Origin: Telluria mixta
GTDB taxonomy: Bacteria > Pseudomonadota > Gammaproteobacteria > Burkholderiales > Burkholderiaceae_D
NCBI RefSeq assembly: GCF_029223865.1
Contig: NZ_CP119520.1
Location: 7,316,001 to 7,380,000, forward strand
Direction: 5' to 3'
DNA length: 64,000 nucleotides
In this document: piece after piece, positions 52,518-61,975 of the stretch
Position numbering within the stretch: position 1 is the first letter of the stretch
Layout: every line of letters starts with the position of its first letter
Position numbers and translations under genes: made by a program
Notes under the pieces: generated by a model
The model's input: the letters and a program-made list of their open reading frames with translations, nothing else
What the model was told of the DNA's origin: nothing
Databases searched by the model: none

Positions 52518-55394
52518 ATGCTCATCCGTATCGCCCGTATCTCTTTCCTCGTCGCCGCCCTGCTCGTGCAGGGCGTGGCGCCGGGCGCGTCGCTGAAGCT
52601 CGACGATCCGCTGCCGGTCGGGGCCCAGGTCAAGGTCGGCAAGCTCGACAATGGCCTGACCTACTACATCCAGCGCAACCGCATGCCCGAGCACAAGCTG
52701 GAACTGCGCCTCGTCGTCAAGGCCGGCTCCATCCTCGAGGACGAGGACCAGCAGGGCCTGGCCCACTTCACCGAGCACATGGCCTTCAACGGCTCGCGTC
52801 ATTTCAAGAAGCACGAGCTCGTTTCGTACCTGCAGTCTATCGGCGTGAAGTTCGGCGCCGACCTGAACGCGTACACGTCGTTCGACGAGACCGTCTACAT
52901 CCTGCCCGTATCGTCCGACCGCAAGGACGACCTCGACAAGGCCTTCCTCGTGCTGGAAGACTGGGCCCACGGCCTCACGCTCACGGACGCCGACATCGAC
53001 AAGGAACGCGACATCATCCTCGAGGAAGCCCGCCTCGGCAAGGGCGCCGGCGACCGCATGCAGAAGGTCCTGATGCCGAAGATCTATAACGGCTCGCGCT
53101 ATGCCGACCGCCTGCCGATCGGCCAGGAAGACGTCATCCGCACCTTCAAGCCGGACACCCTGCGCCGCTTCTACAAGGACTGGTACCGCCCGGACCTGAT
53201 GGCGGTCGTGGCCGTGGGCGACATCGACCCGGCCCAGGCCGAGAAATTGATACGCCGTCACTTCGCCGGCCTGAAGAACCCCGCTCACGCACGCCCGCGC
53301 GACTACGCGAAGATCCCGGCTCGCACGGACAACGAGGCGCTCGTCGTCACCGACAAGGAAGCGGGCCCGGCATCGATCCTGATCCGCTACCCGCTGCAGC
53401 CCTTCCACGAACGCGCCACCCTGCGCGGCTACCGCGAGCAGCTGGTCGAAGCGCTGTTCGCCGGCATGCTTAACCAGCGCCTGCAGGAATTGTCGGCGCT
53501 GCCTTCGCCTCCTTTCATCGGCGCCAGCAGCGCCCTGTCCCGCCTGACGCCGCGCTACCGGTCGTACAACGCGATGGCGGCGCTCGGCATGAACGGCGCC
53601 ACCGTCGCCATTGACGCCCTCGTGCAGGAGAACGAGCGCGCGCGCCGCTTCGGCTTCACGGCCGCCGAACTGGAGCGCATGAAGAAGACGATGATGCGCA
53701 CCTACGAGCGCGCCTGGAACGAACGGGACAAGACGGATTCCTCCGTCCATGCCGCCGAGCTGATGCGCAACTTCCTCGAAGGGGAATCGATCCCCGGCAT
53801 CGATGCCGAGTACCGCTACGTGAAGGAACTGGCGCCCGGCATCACGCTCGCGGAGATCAATGCCTATGCCGCCAGGACGATCCCGGCCGACTCCGGCAAG
53901 CTCGTGATCTACACGGGCTCGACGAAGACGGAAGGCGATGCACCGATTCCCACCGGCGAGCAGTTGCTGGCGGCCGTCACGAACGCCGAAAAGCGCGACG
54001 TGCAGGCGCACAACGACAAGGCCGTGGCCGCGCACCTGATGGACCAGCCGCCCGCGCCGGGCAAGATCGTCGACGAAAGCCGCGATGGGAGTCTTGGCCT
54101 CACGCGGCTGACGCTGTCGAACGGCGTCAAGGTGATCCTCAAGCCGACCAAATTCCGCAACGACCAGGTCCTGATGAGCGCCGCCCGGTTCGGCGGCCAG
54201 AGCCTGTTCGACGACAAGGACATGTTCAACGCCCGCTACGCCGACACCATCGTCGCCGCGATGGGCCTGAAGGATTTCTCGCCGCTGGACATGCGCAAGA
54301 TCCTGGCCGGCAAGGCTGCATCCGTGAGCGCGGGCCTGGGCAACAACACGGACGTCGTCGCGGGCACCGCGGGCGCCACGGACGTCGAGACGATGCTGCA
54401 GATGGTGTGGCTGAAGTTCGCCGGCGTGCGCCGCGACGAGGACCTGTACAAATCGTTCATCGGCAAGCAGATGGAACTGGCGCGCAACCGCCTGTCTCAG
54501 CCGGGCGCCCTGTTCGGCGACACCGTGCTGGCCACGCTGTACGACAATAATCCCCGCGCCCCGCGCGCGCTGCGTCCCGAGGACATCAACAAGATCGACC
54601 TCGACCGCGCCATCGCCATCTACCGCCAGCGCTTCTCCAGCGCCAAGGACCTGACGTTCATCTTCGTCGGCAGCTTTGACGTGGCCGCCATCAAGCCGCT
54701 GGTCGCCACGTACCTGGGCAGCCTGCCCACGCCGGACATCCCGACCGCCTACCGCGACCTCGGCATCCGCCCCGTAACAGGCGTCGTCAAGCGCGAGATC
54801 AAGAGCGGCTCGGAAGACCGCAGCAACGTGTCGCTGACGTTCACGGGTCCGACCGAGGTGACGGAACTGGAAGAACTGCGCCTGTCCGCGCTGACGGAAG
54901 TCATGAACATCCGCATCATCGACGTGTTGCGCGAAAAGCTGGGCCTGATCTACGGCGGCGGCATGGAAGCCTCGATGACGCGCATCCCGTACAGCCACTA
55001 CACGATCGGCGTCCAGCTGCCGACGGGCCCGGACAACGTCGACAAGGTGCTGGCGGCAACGTTCGCGGAGATCGACCACATGCGCAAGGAAGGCCCGACG
55101 CAGGAAGACCTGGACAAGGTCAAGACGAACTGGCTGCAGACCTACCGCAAGTCGCTGCAGGAAAACGCGTACTGGCTGGCCGCCCTGCAGACGTCGCTGA
55201 CGGAGGGTACGGATCCTGGCACCATCCTCACCTTCGACAAGGAAGTGCAGAACCTGACCGTGGATGACGTGAAGCGGGCGGCGCAGCGCTACCTGAACAC
55301 GGAGAATTACGTGCAGGTGGTGCTCAATCCGGAGGCCAAGGCCGCCGCGGCCCAGGCGCGGAACGACACCGAGAAGAAGCCCAACAAGTCGTAA
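52518..55394 (+). CDS. Secreted M16 (insulinase/pitrilysin) zinc peptidase
   Basis: A 958-residue protein with a Sec signal peptide (cut near 24, PGASLK) and two M16 halves. Zinc site H83-FTE-H87 with E163 exactly 76 residues on (HXXEH-X76-E pattern), and a second inactive half (about 500-940) with GLIYGGGMEASMTR. M16 enzymes degrade peptides in a clam-shell chamber; the signal peptide sends it to the periplasm. GAGGACGTC precedes the ATG. Divergent from ribBA and abutting the convergent S9 peptidase (stops adjacent). Confidence 0.94.
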   Translation: MLIRIARISFLVAALLVQGVAPGASLKLDDPLPVGAQVKVGKLDNGLTYYIQRNRMPEHKLELRLVVKAGSILEDEDQQGLAHFTEHMAFNGSRHFKKHELVSYLQSIGVKFGADLNAYTSFDETVYILPVSSDRKDDLDKAFLVLEDWAHGLTLTDADIDKERDIILEEARLGKGAGDRMQKVLMPKIYNGSRYADRLPIGQEDVIRTFKPDTLRRFYKDWYRPDLMAVVAVGDIDPAQAEKLIRRHFAGLKNPAHARPRDYAKIPARTDNEALVVTDKEAGPASILIRYPLQPFHERATLRGYREQLVEALFAGMLNQRLQELSALPSPPFIGASSALSRLTPRYRSYNAMAALGMNGATVAIDALVQENERARRFGFTAAELERMKKTMMRTYERAWNERDKTDSSVHAAELMRNFLEGESIPGIDAEYRYVKELAPGITLAEINAYAARTIPADSGKLVIYTGSTKTEGDAPIPTGEQLLAAVTNAEKRDVQAHNDKAVAAHLMDQPPAPGKIVDESRDGSLGLTRLTLSNGVKVILKPTKFRNDQVLMSAARFGGQSLFDDKDMFNARYADTIVAAMGLKDFSPLDMRKILAGKAASVSAGLGNNTDVVAGTAGATDVETMLQMVWLKFAGVRRDEDLYKSFIGKQMELARNRLSQPGALFGDTVLATLYDNNPRAPRALRPEDINKIDLDRAIAIYRQRFSSAKDLTFIFVGSFDVAAIKPLVATYLGSLPTPDIPTAYRDLGIRPVTGVVKREIKSGSEDRSNVSLTFTGPTEVTELEELRLSALTEVMNIRIIDVLREKLGLIYGGGMEASMTRIPYSHYTIGVQLPTGPDNVDKVLAATFAEIDHMRKEGPTQEDLDKVKTNWLQTYRKSLQENAYWLAALQTSLTEGTDPGTILTFDKEVQNLTVDDVKRAAQRYLNTENYVQVVLNPEAKAAAAQARNDTEKKPNKS

Positions 55395-57362
55395 TTACTT
55401 CAGGTATTTGTTGAACCACGCGATCTCGCGCGCCCGCAGGTCGCGCTGGTTCTCCGGCTTGCGGAACGCGTGTCCCTCGCCGTCGTACACGAGCAAGGTG
55501 GTCGGCACGCCCATCGCCTTCAGGCCGTGCCAGAACTCGAACGATTGCGCCGGCGGGCATTCGACGTCGCGCTCGCCCACGTAGATGAAGGTCGGCGTGC
55601 GCGCCGCCTTGATCGATTCGATCGGCGATGCCGCACGGTAGACGGCCGGATCGTCATACATCGTCGCGCCGAAGAACGGCACCATCCACTGGTCGATGCC
55701 GTTCTGGCCGTAGTAGCTGATCCAGTTGGCGATGCCGGCGCCCGCCACGGCGGCCTTGAAGCGCTGGCTGTGCGTGACGCCCCACATCGTCATGAAGCCG
55801 CCGTAGGAATGTCCCACCAGCCCAAGGCGGTTGCCGTCGATGGGCGCGCGCGCGATGACGGCGTCGACGCCGGCCAGGATGTCGCGCCAGTCGCCGCCGC
55901 CGAAGTCGCGCCGGTTCGCGCGCGTAAACGCCGCGCCCTGTCCATAGCTCCCGCGCGGGTTCGGCATGAAGACGAAATACCCTTCCTTCACGAGATCGCG
56001 CACGAGCGGGTTGCCGTTGTCGCCGGCGGCCACGTAGCGCGGCGACGCGGCCGCCGCCGGGCCGCCATGCACCTGCACGATCATCGGGTACGTGCGGCCC
56101 GCCTCGACGCTGCGCGGCCCCACCAGCCAGCCCTGCACGTCGAACCCTTCGCTGGTCCAGCTGATACTGCGCGCGGAGATCTGCGGCGCGAACCCGTCGT
56201 TGTCGCGGGTGATGGGCACCAGCTCCGGCAGGCGTCCGGCGACGATGCGCGGCGCGTGCTCGAAATCTTCCGTCACCGACGCGGCCACGCGGCCGTCCGC
56301 GCTGAACACGACCCGCCCGTCGCGTCCCGCCGACGTCGTGACGGGGGCCTGCCACAGCATGCGCGCGCTGCGCGCCTCGGGATCGATCGCGGCGATGCCG
56401 GCGTCGCTGCCGGCCAGCACGGACGCCAGCAATGCCTTGCCCCGCCACGTGATCCCGTTGAAGCTCCCTTTATAGTCCGGTGTCGCGTCGACCGGTTCGC
56501 CGCCCTCCAGCGGCACCGTGTACACGTCGCCGCCGACGGAACCGAAGTCGCTCATCAGGCCGCCGATGAACGCGACCGTGCGGCCGTCCGGCGACACGTG
56601 CGGCATGTTCATCTGCATCTTCGGCGCCGCGATGATGCGCAGGCGGCCGCTGGCCAGGTCGACGTGGCCCAGCGTCGCGATCCACCAGTTGTTGTCGCCA
56701 TTGCCCTTCGCGCTCGTGACGACGAAGCCCTTGCCGTCCGGTGTCCAGTCGTATTCGTAGATGAAGGTATCGCCCGGCGACACGAGGCGATAATCGCCCC
56801 CGGCGGCGGGCACGATGGCAATCCGCTGCTCGTCCTCTTCCTGGGCGAGGCCGATCTCGCCGACCTGGCGCGCGCCCGCCTCGACGGCCCCGGTCAGCTT
56901 CTTCGCGCCGACCGTCGCGAGGAAGGCGACCTGACGTCCGTCCGGCGACCAGCGCACCGTGCCGGCGACGCCCTTGATGGTGGCCAGCGTCGTCATGCGG
57001 CCGTCGCGCACCAGCACGACGCCGGCGGTGCCGGCCCTCGGGTCGGCGACGATGGCGGCCAGCGTCTTCTGGTCCGGCGACCAGGCCAGCGACTCCAGGC
57101 GGCATTGCGCGCAATCGGCCTTCTGCCACGTCGATGCGATGCGGCCGGTGGCCGTGTCGCGCACGACGATGCGCGGCCCCGTCCGCGCTTCCCCCTCCAC
57201 CGCCTCCACCGCCGCGATGCGCTCGCCGCTTGCCGTCATCGCGAGCGTGCGGTAGGTGCGCATGCCGGCCGGGTCGGCGTGTGCCAACCCCGCCGCGAAC
57301 AGCACGGTCAATGCCGCGCCGCGCGCGAGCGTTTTACCATCGAGGGAGATGTCTCGGGCCAT
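55395..57362 (-). CDS. Secreted S9 prolyl oligopeptidase family peptidase
   Basis: A 655-residue peptidase: signal peptide (cut near 28, LAHADP), beta-propeller of WD40/TolB-like blades (about 40-390, repeated SPDG turns) and a C-terminal alpha/beta hydrolase with nucleophile Ser in GLVGHSYGGFM, Asp in GERDVE and His in GEGHAFRK. It cleaves short peptides in the periplasm or outside. ATG at 57362 has AAGGACGAG. It is wedged between ribE and ribBA and convergent to the M16 gene, which makes two peptidases facing each other. Confidence 0.93.
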   Translation of the reverse strand: MARDISLDGKTLARGAALTVLFAAGLAHADPAGMRTYRTLAMTASGERIAAVEAVEGEARTGPRIVVRDTATGRIASTWQKADCAQCRLESLAWSPDQKTLAAIVADPRAGTAGVVLVRDGRMTTLATIKGVAGTVRWSPDGRQVAFLATVGAKKLTGAVEAGARQVGEIGLAQEEDEQRIAIVPAAGGDYRLVSPGDTFIYEYDWTPDGKGFVVTSAKGNGDNNWWIATLGHVDLASGRLRIIAAPKMQMNMPHVSPDGRTVAFIGGLMSDFGSVGGDVYTVPLEGGEPVDATPDYKGSFNGITWRGKALLASVLAGSDAGIAAIDPEARSARMLWQAPVTTSAGRDGRVVFSADGRVAASVTEDFEHAPRIVAGRLPELVPITRDNDGFAPQISARSISWTSEGFDVQGWLVGPRSVEAGRTYPMIVQVHGGPAAAASPRYVAAGDNGNPLVRDLVKEGYFVFMPNPRGSYGQGAAFTRANRRDFGGGDWRDILAGVDAVIARAPIDGNRLGLVGHSYGGFMTMWGVTHSQRFKAAVAGAGIANWISYYGQNGIDQWMVPFFGATMYDDPAVYRAASPIESIKAARTPTFIYVGERDVECPPAQSFEFWHGLKAMGVPTTLLVYDGEGHAFRKPENQRDLRAREIAWFNKYLK

Positions 57363-57463
57363 GTCTCGTCCTTGTTGTCGTTGTTGTCGTGGCGACGCCA
57401 ACGTAAAGACGGACAGGCCGGCTACGCTGGCATGGATGCCAGCAGGCAGTCTACGCCATTCGC

Positions 57464-58093
57464 TCAGGCCTTGGCGGCGCTGAGCATGCGCTCCACGTAG
57501 CGCGCGATGAGGTCGATTTCGAGATTGACCCTGGCGCCGGCGCGCAGGTGCTTCAAGGTCGTCACGGCGATCGTGTGCGGGATCAGGTTGATCGAGAAGC
57601 GGCAGCATGCTTGACCCGCGCCGTCGATGTCCTCGACGCTGTTCACGGTCAGCGACACGCCGTTGACGACGACGGAACCTTTATAGGCCAGGTACTTGCC
57701 CAGGTCGCGCGGCGCATCGACGACGAGCTTCCACGACTCGCCCACCTGTTCGAAGCTGTGCACCTGGCCGAGGCCGTCGACGTGGCCCGACACGAGGTGG
57801 CCGCCGAGGCGCTCGGCCAAGGTCAGCGCCTTTTCCAGGTTCACTTCGCCCGGCTGGTCGAGGCCCACGGTGCGGTTCAGGCTCTCGCGCGAGACGTCGA
57901 CGGCGAAGGCGCTGTCCGTCTTTTCGACCACGGTCATGCACGCGCCGTTGATGGCGATCGAGTCGCCCAGCGCGACGTCGGCCAGCGGCAGACCGCCCGC
58001 GTCGATGTCGAGGCGCACGCCGGCATCCGCGCCGTCCGCGAGCGGGGTGACCGATTTGATGCTGCCGACGGCAGCGACGATTCCGGTGAACAT
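57464..58093 (-). CDS. ribE: Riboflavin synthase alpha subunit RibE
   Basis: A 209-residue riboflavin synthase with two similar lumazine-binding halves (MFTGIVAAVGSIKSV at the start, GDSIAINGACMTV repeated as GSVVVNGVSLTVN). It dismutates two lumazine molecules into riboflavin and the pyrimidine. It follows ribD after 32 bases on the same strand. The naming ribE/ribC varies; alpha-subunit riboflavin synthase is certain. Confidence 0.95.
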   Translation of the reverse strand: MFTGIVAAVGSIKSVTPLADGADAGVRLDIDAGGLPLADVALGDSIAINGACMTVVEKTDSAFAVDVSRESLNRTVGLDQPGEVNLEKALTLAERLGGHLVSGHVDGLGQVHSFEQVGESWKLVVDAPRDLGKYLAYKGSVVVNGVSLTVNSVEDIDGAGQACCRFSINLIPHTIAVTTLKHLRAGARVNLEIDLIARYVERMLSAAKA

Positions 58094-58125
58094 AAGTCTC
58101 TTCCTTTGCTAGTACTTGTATCGTG

Positions 58126-59244
58126 TTACGCGTGGCGGTTCGGATCCTCGTCCGGCCTGAAACGCGCCAGGATGCGCAGGTCCGGCCCGACCTGGGCCAC
58201 GCCGTGGAAATGCAGCGGCAGCTTGTCGCACAGGTGCGCGAGCGGCGGCAGCGCGAACATCCCCTGCCCCGGGCCGACGAGGCTGGGCGCGAGATAGACG
58301 AGCAGTTCGTCCACGCAGCCTTCGCGCACGAGCGACGCGTTCAGCTTGGACCCGGCCTCCACATGCAATTCGTTGATCTCGCGCCGCCCCAGCTCCCGCA
58401 TCAGTGCGGGCAGGTCGACCTTGCCGGACGCGTTCGGCAACAGGATGATCTCGTGCCCCATCGCCTGCAGCGCCGCTTCCTTCTCCGCATTCGGCACGGC
58501 GGCCACGATCCAGCACGGCTCGCCCTGCAGGATGCACGCGTCGAGGTCGATGTCGAGGCGGCTGTCGACGATTACCCGGCGCGGCTGCAGCGGCGTGTCG
58601 ATGCCGCGCACCGTCAGTTGCGGGTTGTCGACCTTGATCGTGCCGATGCCGGTCAGGATCGCGCTCGCGCGCGCGCGCCACGCGTGGCCGTCCGCGCGCG
58701 CCTGGGGGCTGGTGATCCACTGGCTCTCGCCGTTGCCCAGCGCCGTGACGCCGTCCAGGCTGGCCGCCGTCTTCAGGCGAACCCACGGCCGCCCGTGGCG
58801 CATGCGCATGAAGAAGCCGATATTCAATTCATGGGCCGCTTCGGCCAGCAGGCCCGCGCTGACCTCGATCCCGGCCGCCTCCAGCTGCGCCAGGCCGCGC
58901 CCCGCGACGAGCGGATTCGGGTCGACCATCGCCGCCACGACGCGGCCGAGCCCCGCCTGGATCAGCGCGTTCGAGCACGGCGGCGTGCGGCCGTAGTGGC
59001 TGCACGGCTCCAGCGTAACGTAAGCGGTAGCGCCGCGCACGTCGTTGCCGCGCGCCTGGGCATCGCGCAACGCCTGGATCTCGGCATGGGCCTGGCCCGC
59101 GGCCTGCGTGTGGCCGGCGCCGATGACGGTGCCGTCGCGCACGATCACGCAGCCGATGCGCGGGTTGGGCGCGGTGATGTACATGCCCTTCGCCGCCCAT
59201 TCCAGGGCCAGCGCCATGCCGTCGGTATCGCTCTGTATCTGCAC
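58126..59244 (-). CDS. ribD: Bifunctional riboflavin deaminase-reductase RibD
   Basis: A 372-residue protein: N-terminal cytidine-deaminase-like zinc site (HAEIQ H53, E55; PCSHYGRTPPC C81, C90) and C-terminal NADPH reductase (LKTAASLDGVTALGNGESQWIT, HVEAGSKLNASL). It performs the second and third steps of the pathway from the GTP cyclohydrolase product. GTG at 59244 gives the usual length with GGAAACGA before it; the longer frame to 59334 would overlap the upstream pilin gene, so the start is moderately sure. Confidence 0.92.
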   Translation of the reverse strand: MQIQSDTDGMALALEWAAKGMYITAPNPRIGCVIVRDGTVIGAGHTQAAGQAHAEIQALRDAQARGNDVRGATAYVTLEPCSHYGRTPPCSNALIQAGLGRVVAAMVDPNPLVAGRGLAQLEAAGIEVSAGLLAEAAHELNIGFFMRMRHGRPWVRLKTAASLDGVTALGNGESQWITSPQARADGHAWRARASAILTGIGTIKVDNPQLTVRGIDTPLQPRRVIVDSRLDIDLDACILQGEPCWIVAAVPNAEKEAALQAMGHEIILLPNASGKVDLPALMRELGRREINELHVEAGSKLNASLVREGCVDELLVYLAPSLVGPGQGMFALPPLAHLCDKLPLHFHGVAQVGPDLRILARFRPDEDPNRHA

Positions 59245-59282
59245 TCTCGTTTCCGGTCTCGCTACGTTGTGTTGCCGCGGGT

Positions 59283-59861
59283 TCAGGGTGGCGCCGGTGC
59301 GCCGTCGCAACCCCCATCGCGCGCCGGATCGCACACGCGCGCCCGGCCCAGCATGTTGATTTTAATACGGCGGATGTGCCCGCCGTGAAACAGCGACACC
59401 GTTCCCCAGCGCGCCGCCGCGCTGTTACCGTCGGCGCAACTGCGTCCCGCGCCATTGTAGGCGATATAGTACGGCCGTGCGACATTCGTGAAAGCGAAGT
59501 CGACGGCAATGCCCGGCGCCAGCGGCCCGTGCTCCGCGATCAGCTCGTCCATACCCGGATGGCCGTCGCCGTCGCGATCGTCGAAGACCTGCCAGCCCAT
59601 TCGCCAGTCGGCGCCCAGCGGATCGCGCGGCACCACCTTGACGCGCCGCCCGCGCGCGAGCGCCTGCGCGCGCGCGAGGTCGATCGCCGCGAACAGGTCG
59701 CCGGTGGCCGCCTTCAGCTGCTGCGCGCGTACGAGGTCGCGCAGGTCCGGCACGGCGATGCCCAGCACGATGGCGGACACGGCCAGGACGATGCACAGTT
59801 CGGGCAGCGTCACCCCATCCGCCCGCCGGGGGCGGCTGTGCATGGACGTCACGGCCAACAT
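59283..59861 (-). CDS. GspH/FimT family pseudopilin
   Basis: A 192-residue minor pilin: prepilin-like N-terminus (GVTLPELCIVLAVSAIVLGIAVPDL; Gly before the cut, Glu after) with a hydrophobic helix, then a beta domain with a GspH-type fold (WRMGWQVFDDRDGDGHPG) and C-terminal disulfide Cys pair. FimT/GspH proteins prime assembly of type IV pili and may bind DNA. ATG at 59861 has GGAGG. It overlaps the pilE-like gene stop by 13 bases and closes the pilV-W-X-E-fimT cluster. Confidence 0.88.
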   Translation of the reverse strand: MLAVTSMHSRPRRADGVTLPELCIVLAVSAIVLGIAVPDLRDLVRAQQLKAATGDLFAAIDLARAQALARGRRVKVVPRDPLGADWRMGWQVFDDRDGDGHPGMDELIAEHGPLAPGIAVDFAFTNVARPYYIAYNGAGRSCADGNSAAARWGTVSLFHGGHIRRIKINMLGRARVCDPARDGGCDGAPAPP

Positions 59862-60295
59862 CGCGCCTCCGCGTGTTCGGCACCCTGGCGCCCGGTGCTG
59901 TCGAGCGTCAGCGCGCCGCAGTCGGGATCGCGGAAGCGCGCGTCGACCCGTGCCGTGCCGGGACGGGCGCGGATCTCGACGCATTCCCCGATCTCGCGGT
60001 CGGGACAGGCATGCGCATCGAGCTCGTAGGCGCTTGCGGGCGCGCGGGCGCCCGACCACCACGCGAAGCCGTCCGTGCCGGGCTCGTCCGCCGAGAACGC
60101 GACATACGTATGGTGCTGGAGGTGGTAGCGCTCCTGGCGCTGCATGGCGTCGATCAGCGCCACCTGGCCCTCGACGCGCCTGACGCGCACGGTGTAGCCG
60201 GCGTAGGTCGGGTACGCGAGCGCGCCGAGGATGCAGACGATGGCCAGCACGATCATCAGTTCGACGAGCGTGAATCCGGCGTCACGGCCCGGCAT
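59849..60295 (-). CDS. pilE: Type IV pilin PilE-like minor pilin
   Basis: A 148-residue prepilin: MPGRDAGFTLVELMIVLAIV with Gly/Phe cleavage and Glu5 of the mature pilin, a hydrophobic helix to about residue 31 and ComP/PilE-like C-terminal part with Cys pairs (HACPDREIGEC, DPDCGALTLDSTG). It is a minor pilin or ComP-like DNA receptor rather than the major subunit (short, one copy). Start overlaps the pilX stop by 14 bases. Symbol is by position and family; confidence in pilE identity is moderate. Confidence 0.82.
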   Translation of the reverse strand: MPGRDAGFTLVELMIVLAIVCILGALAYPTYAGYTVRVRRVEGQVALIDAMQRQERYHLQHHTYVAFSADEPGTDGFAWWSGARAPASAYELDAHACPDREIGECVEIRARPGTARVDARFRDPDCGALTLDSTGRQGAEHAEARCWP

Positions 60296-61076
60296 GGGCG
60301 TGCAGCTCGTCCCAGTTCGCGATCTCGCGCCAGCCGATACGGCCGGACGGAAGCCGGCGCTCCGGCGGCCGGCGCTCCGGCGGCCGGGCGGGCGGCCGAT
60401 CGCCGCTGCCGTTTCCACTGTTGCGGCCGTGTGCATCATCGTTGCCATCGTCATGTCCTTCATCACCGTCGTTTCCATGTCCGTGCTCCCCTCCGGCGCC
60501 TTCCGCCGGCGGCGGCAGCCGGACCAGCGACTGCAATACGACCCGTGTCGACGTCCGGGTCCCGAACCCGATGGCCGTAACGCGGTAAAAGCTGCCCATC
60601 TGCGCCGTGGCACCCGCCGGCGCGATACGCTCGATGACGTAGGCCGGCAGCCGCGCGGGCAACGCCCCGCGCCCGACAGGCAGCGCGGCGCCCGTGAAGC
60701 GCCCATACGGTACGAGCGCCGGATTCTCCGCATCCGCGAGGTCGAGCGTCTGCCACGCGGGCGGTGAGCGCGCACGGCACAGGCCCAGGTCGTCCGTGCC
60801 CTGCCCGCAGTCATCCGTGAACACGTGGCCACCGGCCGCACCGAAATGCGCAGCACGGCCCGGCGGCACGCCCGCCGCGCCGGCGATGTCGTGCTCGGCG
60901 TCGCGCAGGGCCGCCTCGGCCGCAGCCTGTGCCACGTCGCGGTCGCGTTCGTTGCGCGCGGACGCCAGCAGGACGAACGCCCCGCGCGTGATGGCCACGC
61001 CGATCACCATCGCCGCCACCATCAACGTCAGCGCACAGACGAGGGCCAGTCCGCGCTCGGATGCGGTCGGCTTCAT
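60282..61076 (-). CDS. pilX: PilX-like minor pilin with acidic His/Gly-rich insert
   Basis: A 264-residue protein: N-terminal helix (residues 8-31, GLALVCALTLMVAAMVIG) of the PilX_N type without Glu5, followed by ERDRDVAQAAAEAALRDAEHDI. Residues about 191-243 form a low-complexity insert first rich in Gly, His and Asp, then in Arg and Pro (RPPERR repeats), just before the conserved end GRIGWREIANW. Insert is unusual for PilX. Overlaps pilW by 4 bases (ATGA) and pilE by 14. Confidence 0.85.
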   Translation of the reverse strand: MKPTASERGLALVCALTLMVAAMVIGVAITRGAFVLLASARNERDRDVAQAAAEAALRDAEHDIAGAAGVPPGRAAHFGAAGGHVFTDDCGQGTDDLGLCRARSPPAWQTLDLADAENPALVPYGRFTGAALPVGRGALPARLPAYVIERIAPAGATAQMGSFYRVTAIGFGTRTSTRVVLQSLVRLPPPAEGAGGEHGHGNDGDEGHDDGNDDAHGRNSGNGSGDRPPARPPERRPPERRLPSGRIGWREIANWDELHAHAGP

Positions 61077-61975
61077 GACGGCGGCGCCGGCAACGCGACG
61101 GTGAACGTGACCAGCCGCCGCTCGCGCCGCCGCTGGTCCGGCGTCATGCCGGCCTCGTCGAGCGAGCTGCCGGGATCGTCAGTGCCGGCCGCGGCCGCAT
61201 ACCCTGTACCCAACAGGTGGAAGCGCGCCCCGCCGGGCTCGATGCGCGTGGGGCGACTGCCGTGCAGCAGCAGGCCCACGCGTACGCCGACGACGCGCTT
61301 CCAGTGCGTCCGCCGGTTGAACTCGGCCGGAGGCAGGCCGGCCAACCCGGCGTCGAGGGCATCGATTGCCATCGCGTTCACATAGCGGTTGGCGACGCCG
61401 TCCGGCGGGTCGTCCGTGTCCACGCCGTACAGCACCTGGAAACCGTCCACGCCGCTCACTACGGCATCCGCGCTCCAGTGTGCAGCGCCGCGGTATTTGC
61501 AGCGCAGCTCGGCCTCGCCTTCGCCGTTGCGCGCCACGTAGAAGATGCTCCAGCCCTCCTCGCCCGCCGCGATCGGGAAGCCGGCGCAATCGACGGCGCC
61601 GCCGCTGTCGCCGGGAAAACGGACGGCCAGCACGTCGCTGCCGTTGACGGCCGCCGGCAGCGGATCGTCGATGCCGGCCGTGGCACGGGACAATGTGCGC
61701 GCATCCAGTCCCGCAAGGCGGGCGGGTGCACTGTCCGCGGCGGGATCGGCCACCATGTCGGTATCCACGGCGCCGGCATGGCGCACGGCACGGCCGATGA
61801 GATCGATGGCGAAGCGTCCGCCATCCTCCACCCCGGCCGACTCGATCTGGGCCGCGTACGCGCCGTTCGCGAGCACGAGCAGGCGTCCGGCCATCAGCAC
61901 GATGCCGAGGCCGATGGCCAGCGCCACCATCAGCTCGACCAAGGTCATGCCGCGCTGCCGGATCAGCAGGCTCAT
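61073..61975 (-). CDS. pilW: PilW-like minor pilin
   Basis: A 300-residue prepilin: leader MSLLIRQRG cut before MTLVELMVALAIGLGIVLM (Glu5 present), then the PilW domain with VEDGGRFAIDLIGRAVRHAG, paired cysteines (VDCAGFP, LRCKYRG) and YGVDTDDPPDGVANRYV. It forms part of the pilus-tip priming complex with PilV, PilX, PilE and FimU/FimT. Four-base overlaps on both sides with pilV and pilX show a tight operon. Confidence 0.9.
   Translation of the reverse strand: MSLLIRQRGMTLVELMVALAIGLGIVLMAGRLLVLANGAYAAQIESAGVEDGGRFAIDLIGRAVRHAGAVDTDMVADPAADSAPARLAGLDARTLSRATAGIDDPLPAAVNGSDVLAVRFPGDSGGAVDCAGFPIAAGEEGWSIFYVARNGEGEAELRCKYRGAAHWSADAVVSGVDGFQVLYGVDTDDPPDGVANRYVNAMAIDALDAGLAGLPPAEFNRRTHWKRVVGVRVGLLLHGSRPTRIEPGGARFHLLGTGYAAAAGTDDPGSSLDEAGMTPDQRRRERRLVTFTVALPAPPS

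Noticed and set aside
52455..55079. Minus-strand open frame of 874 codons opposite the M16 peptidase
   Set aside because: Same GC-bias shadow; the M16 frame has signal peptide and zinc motif, this one nothing.
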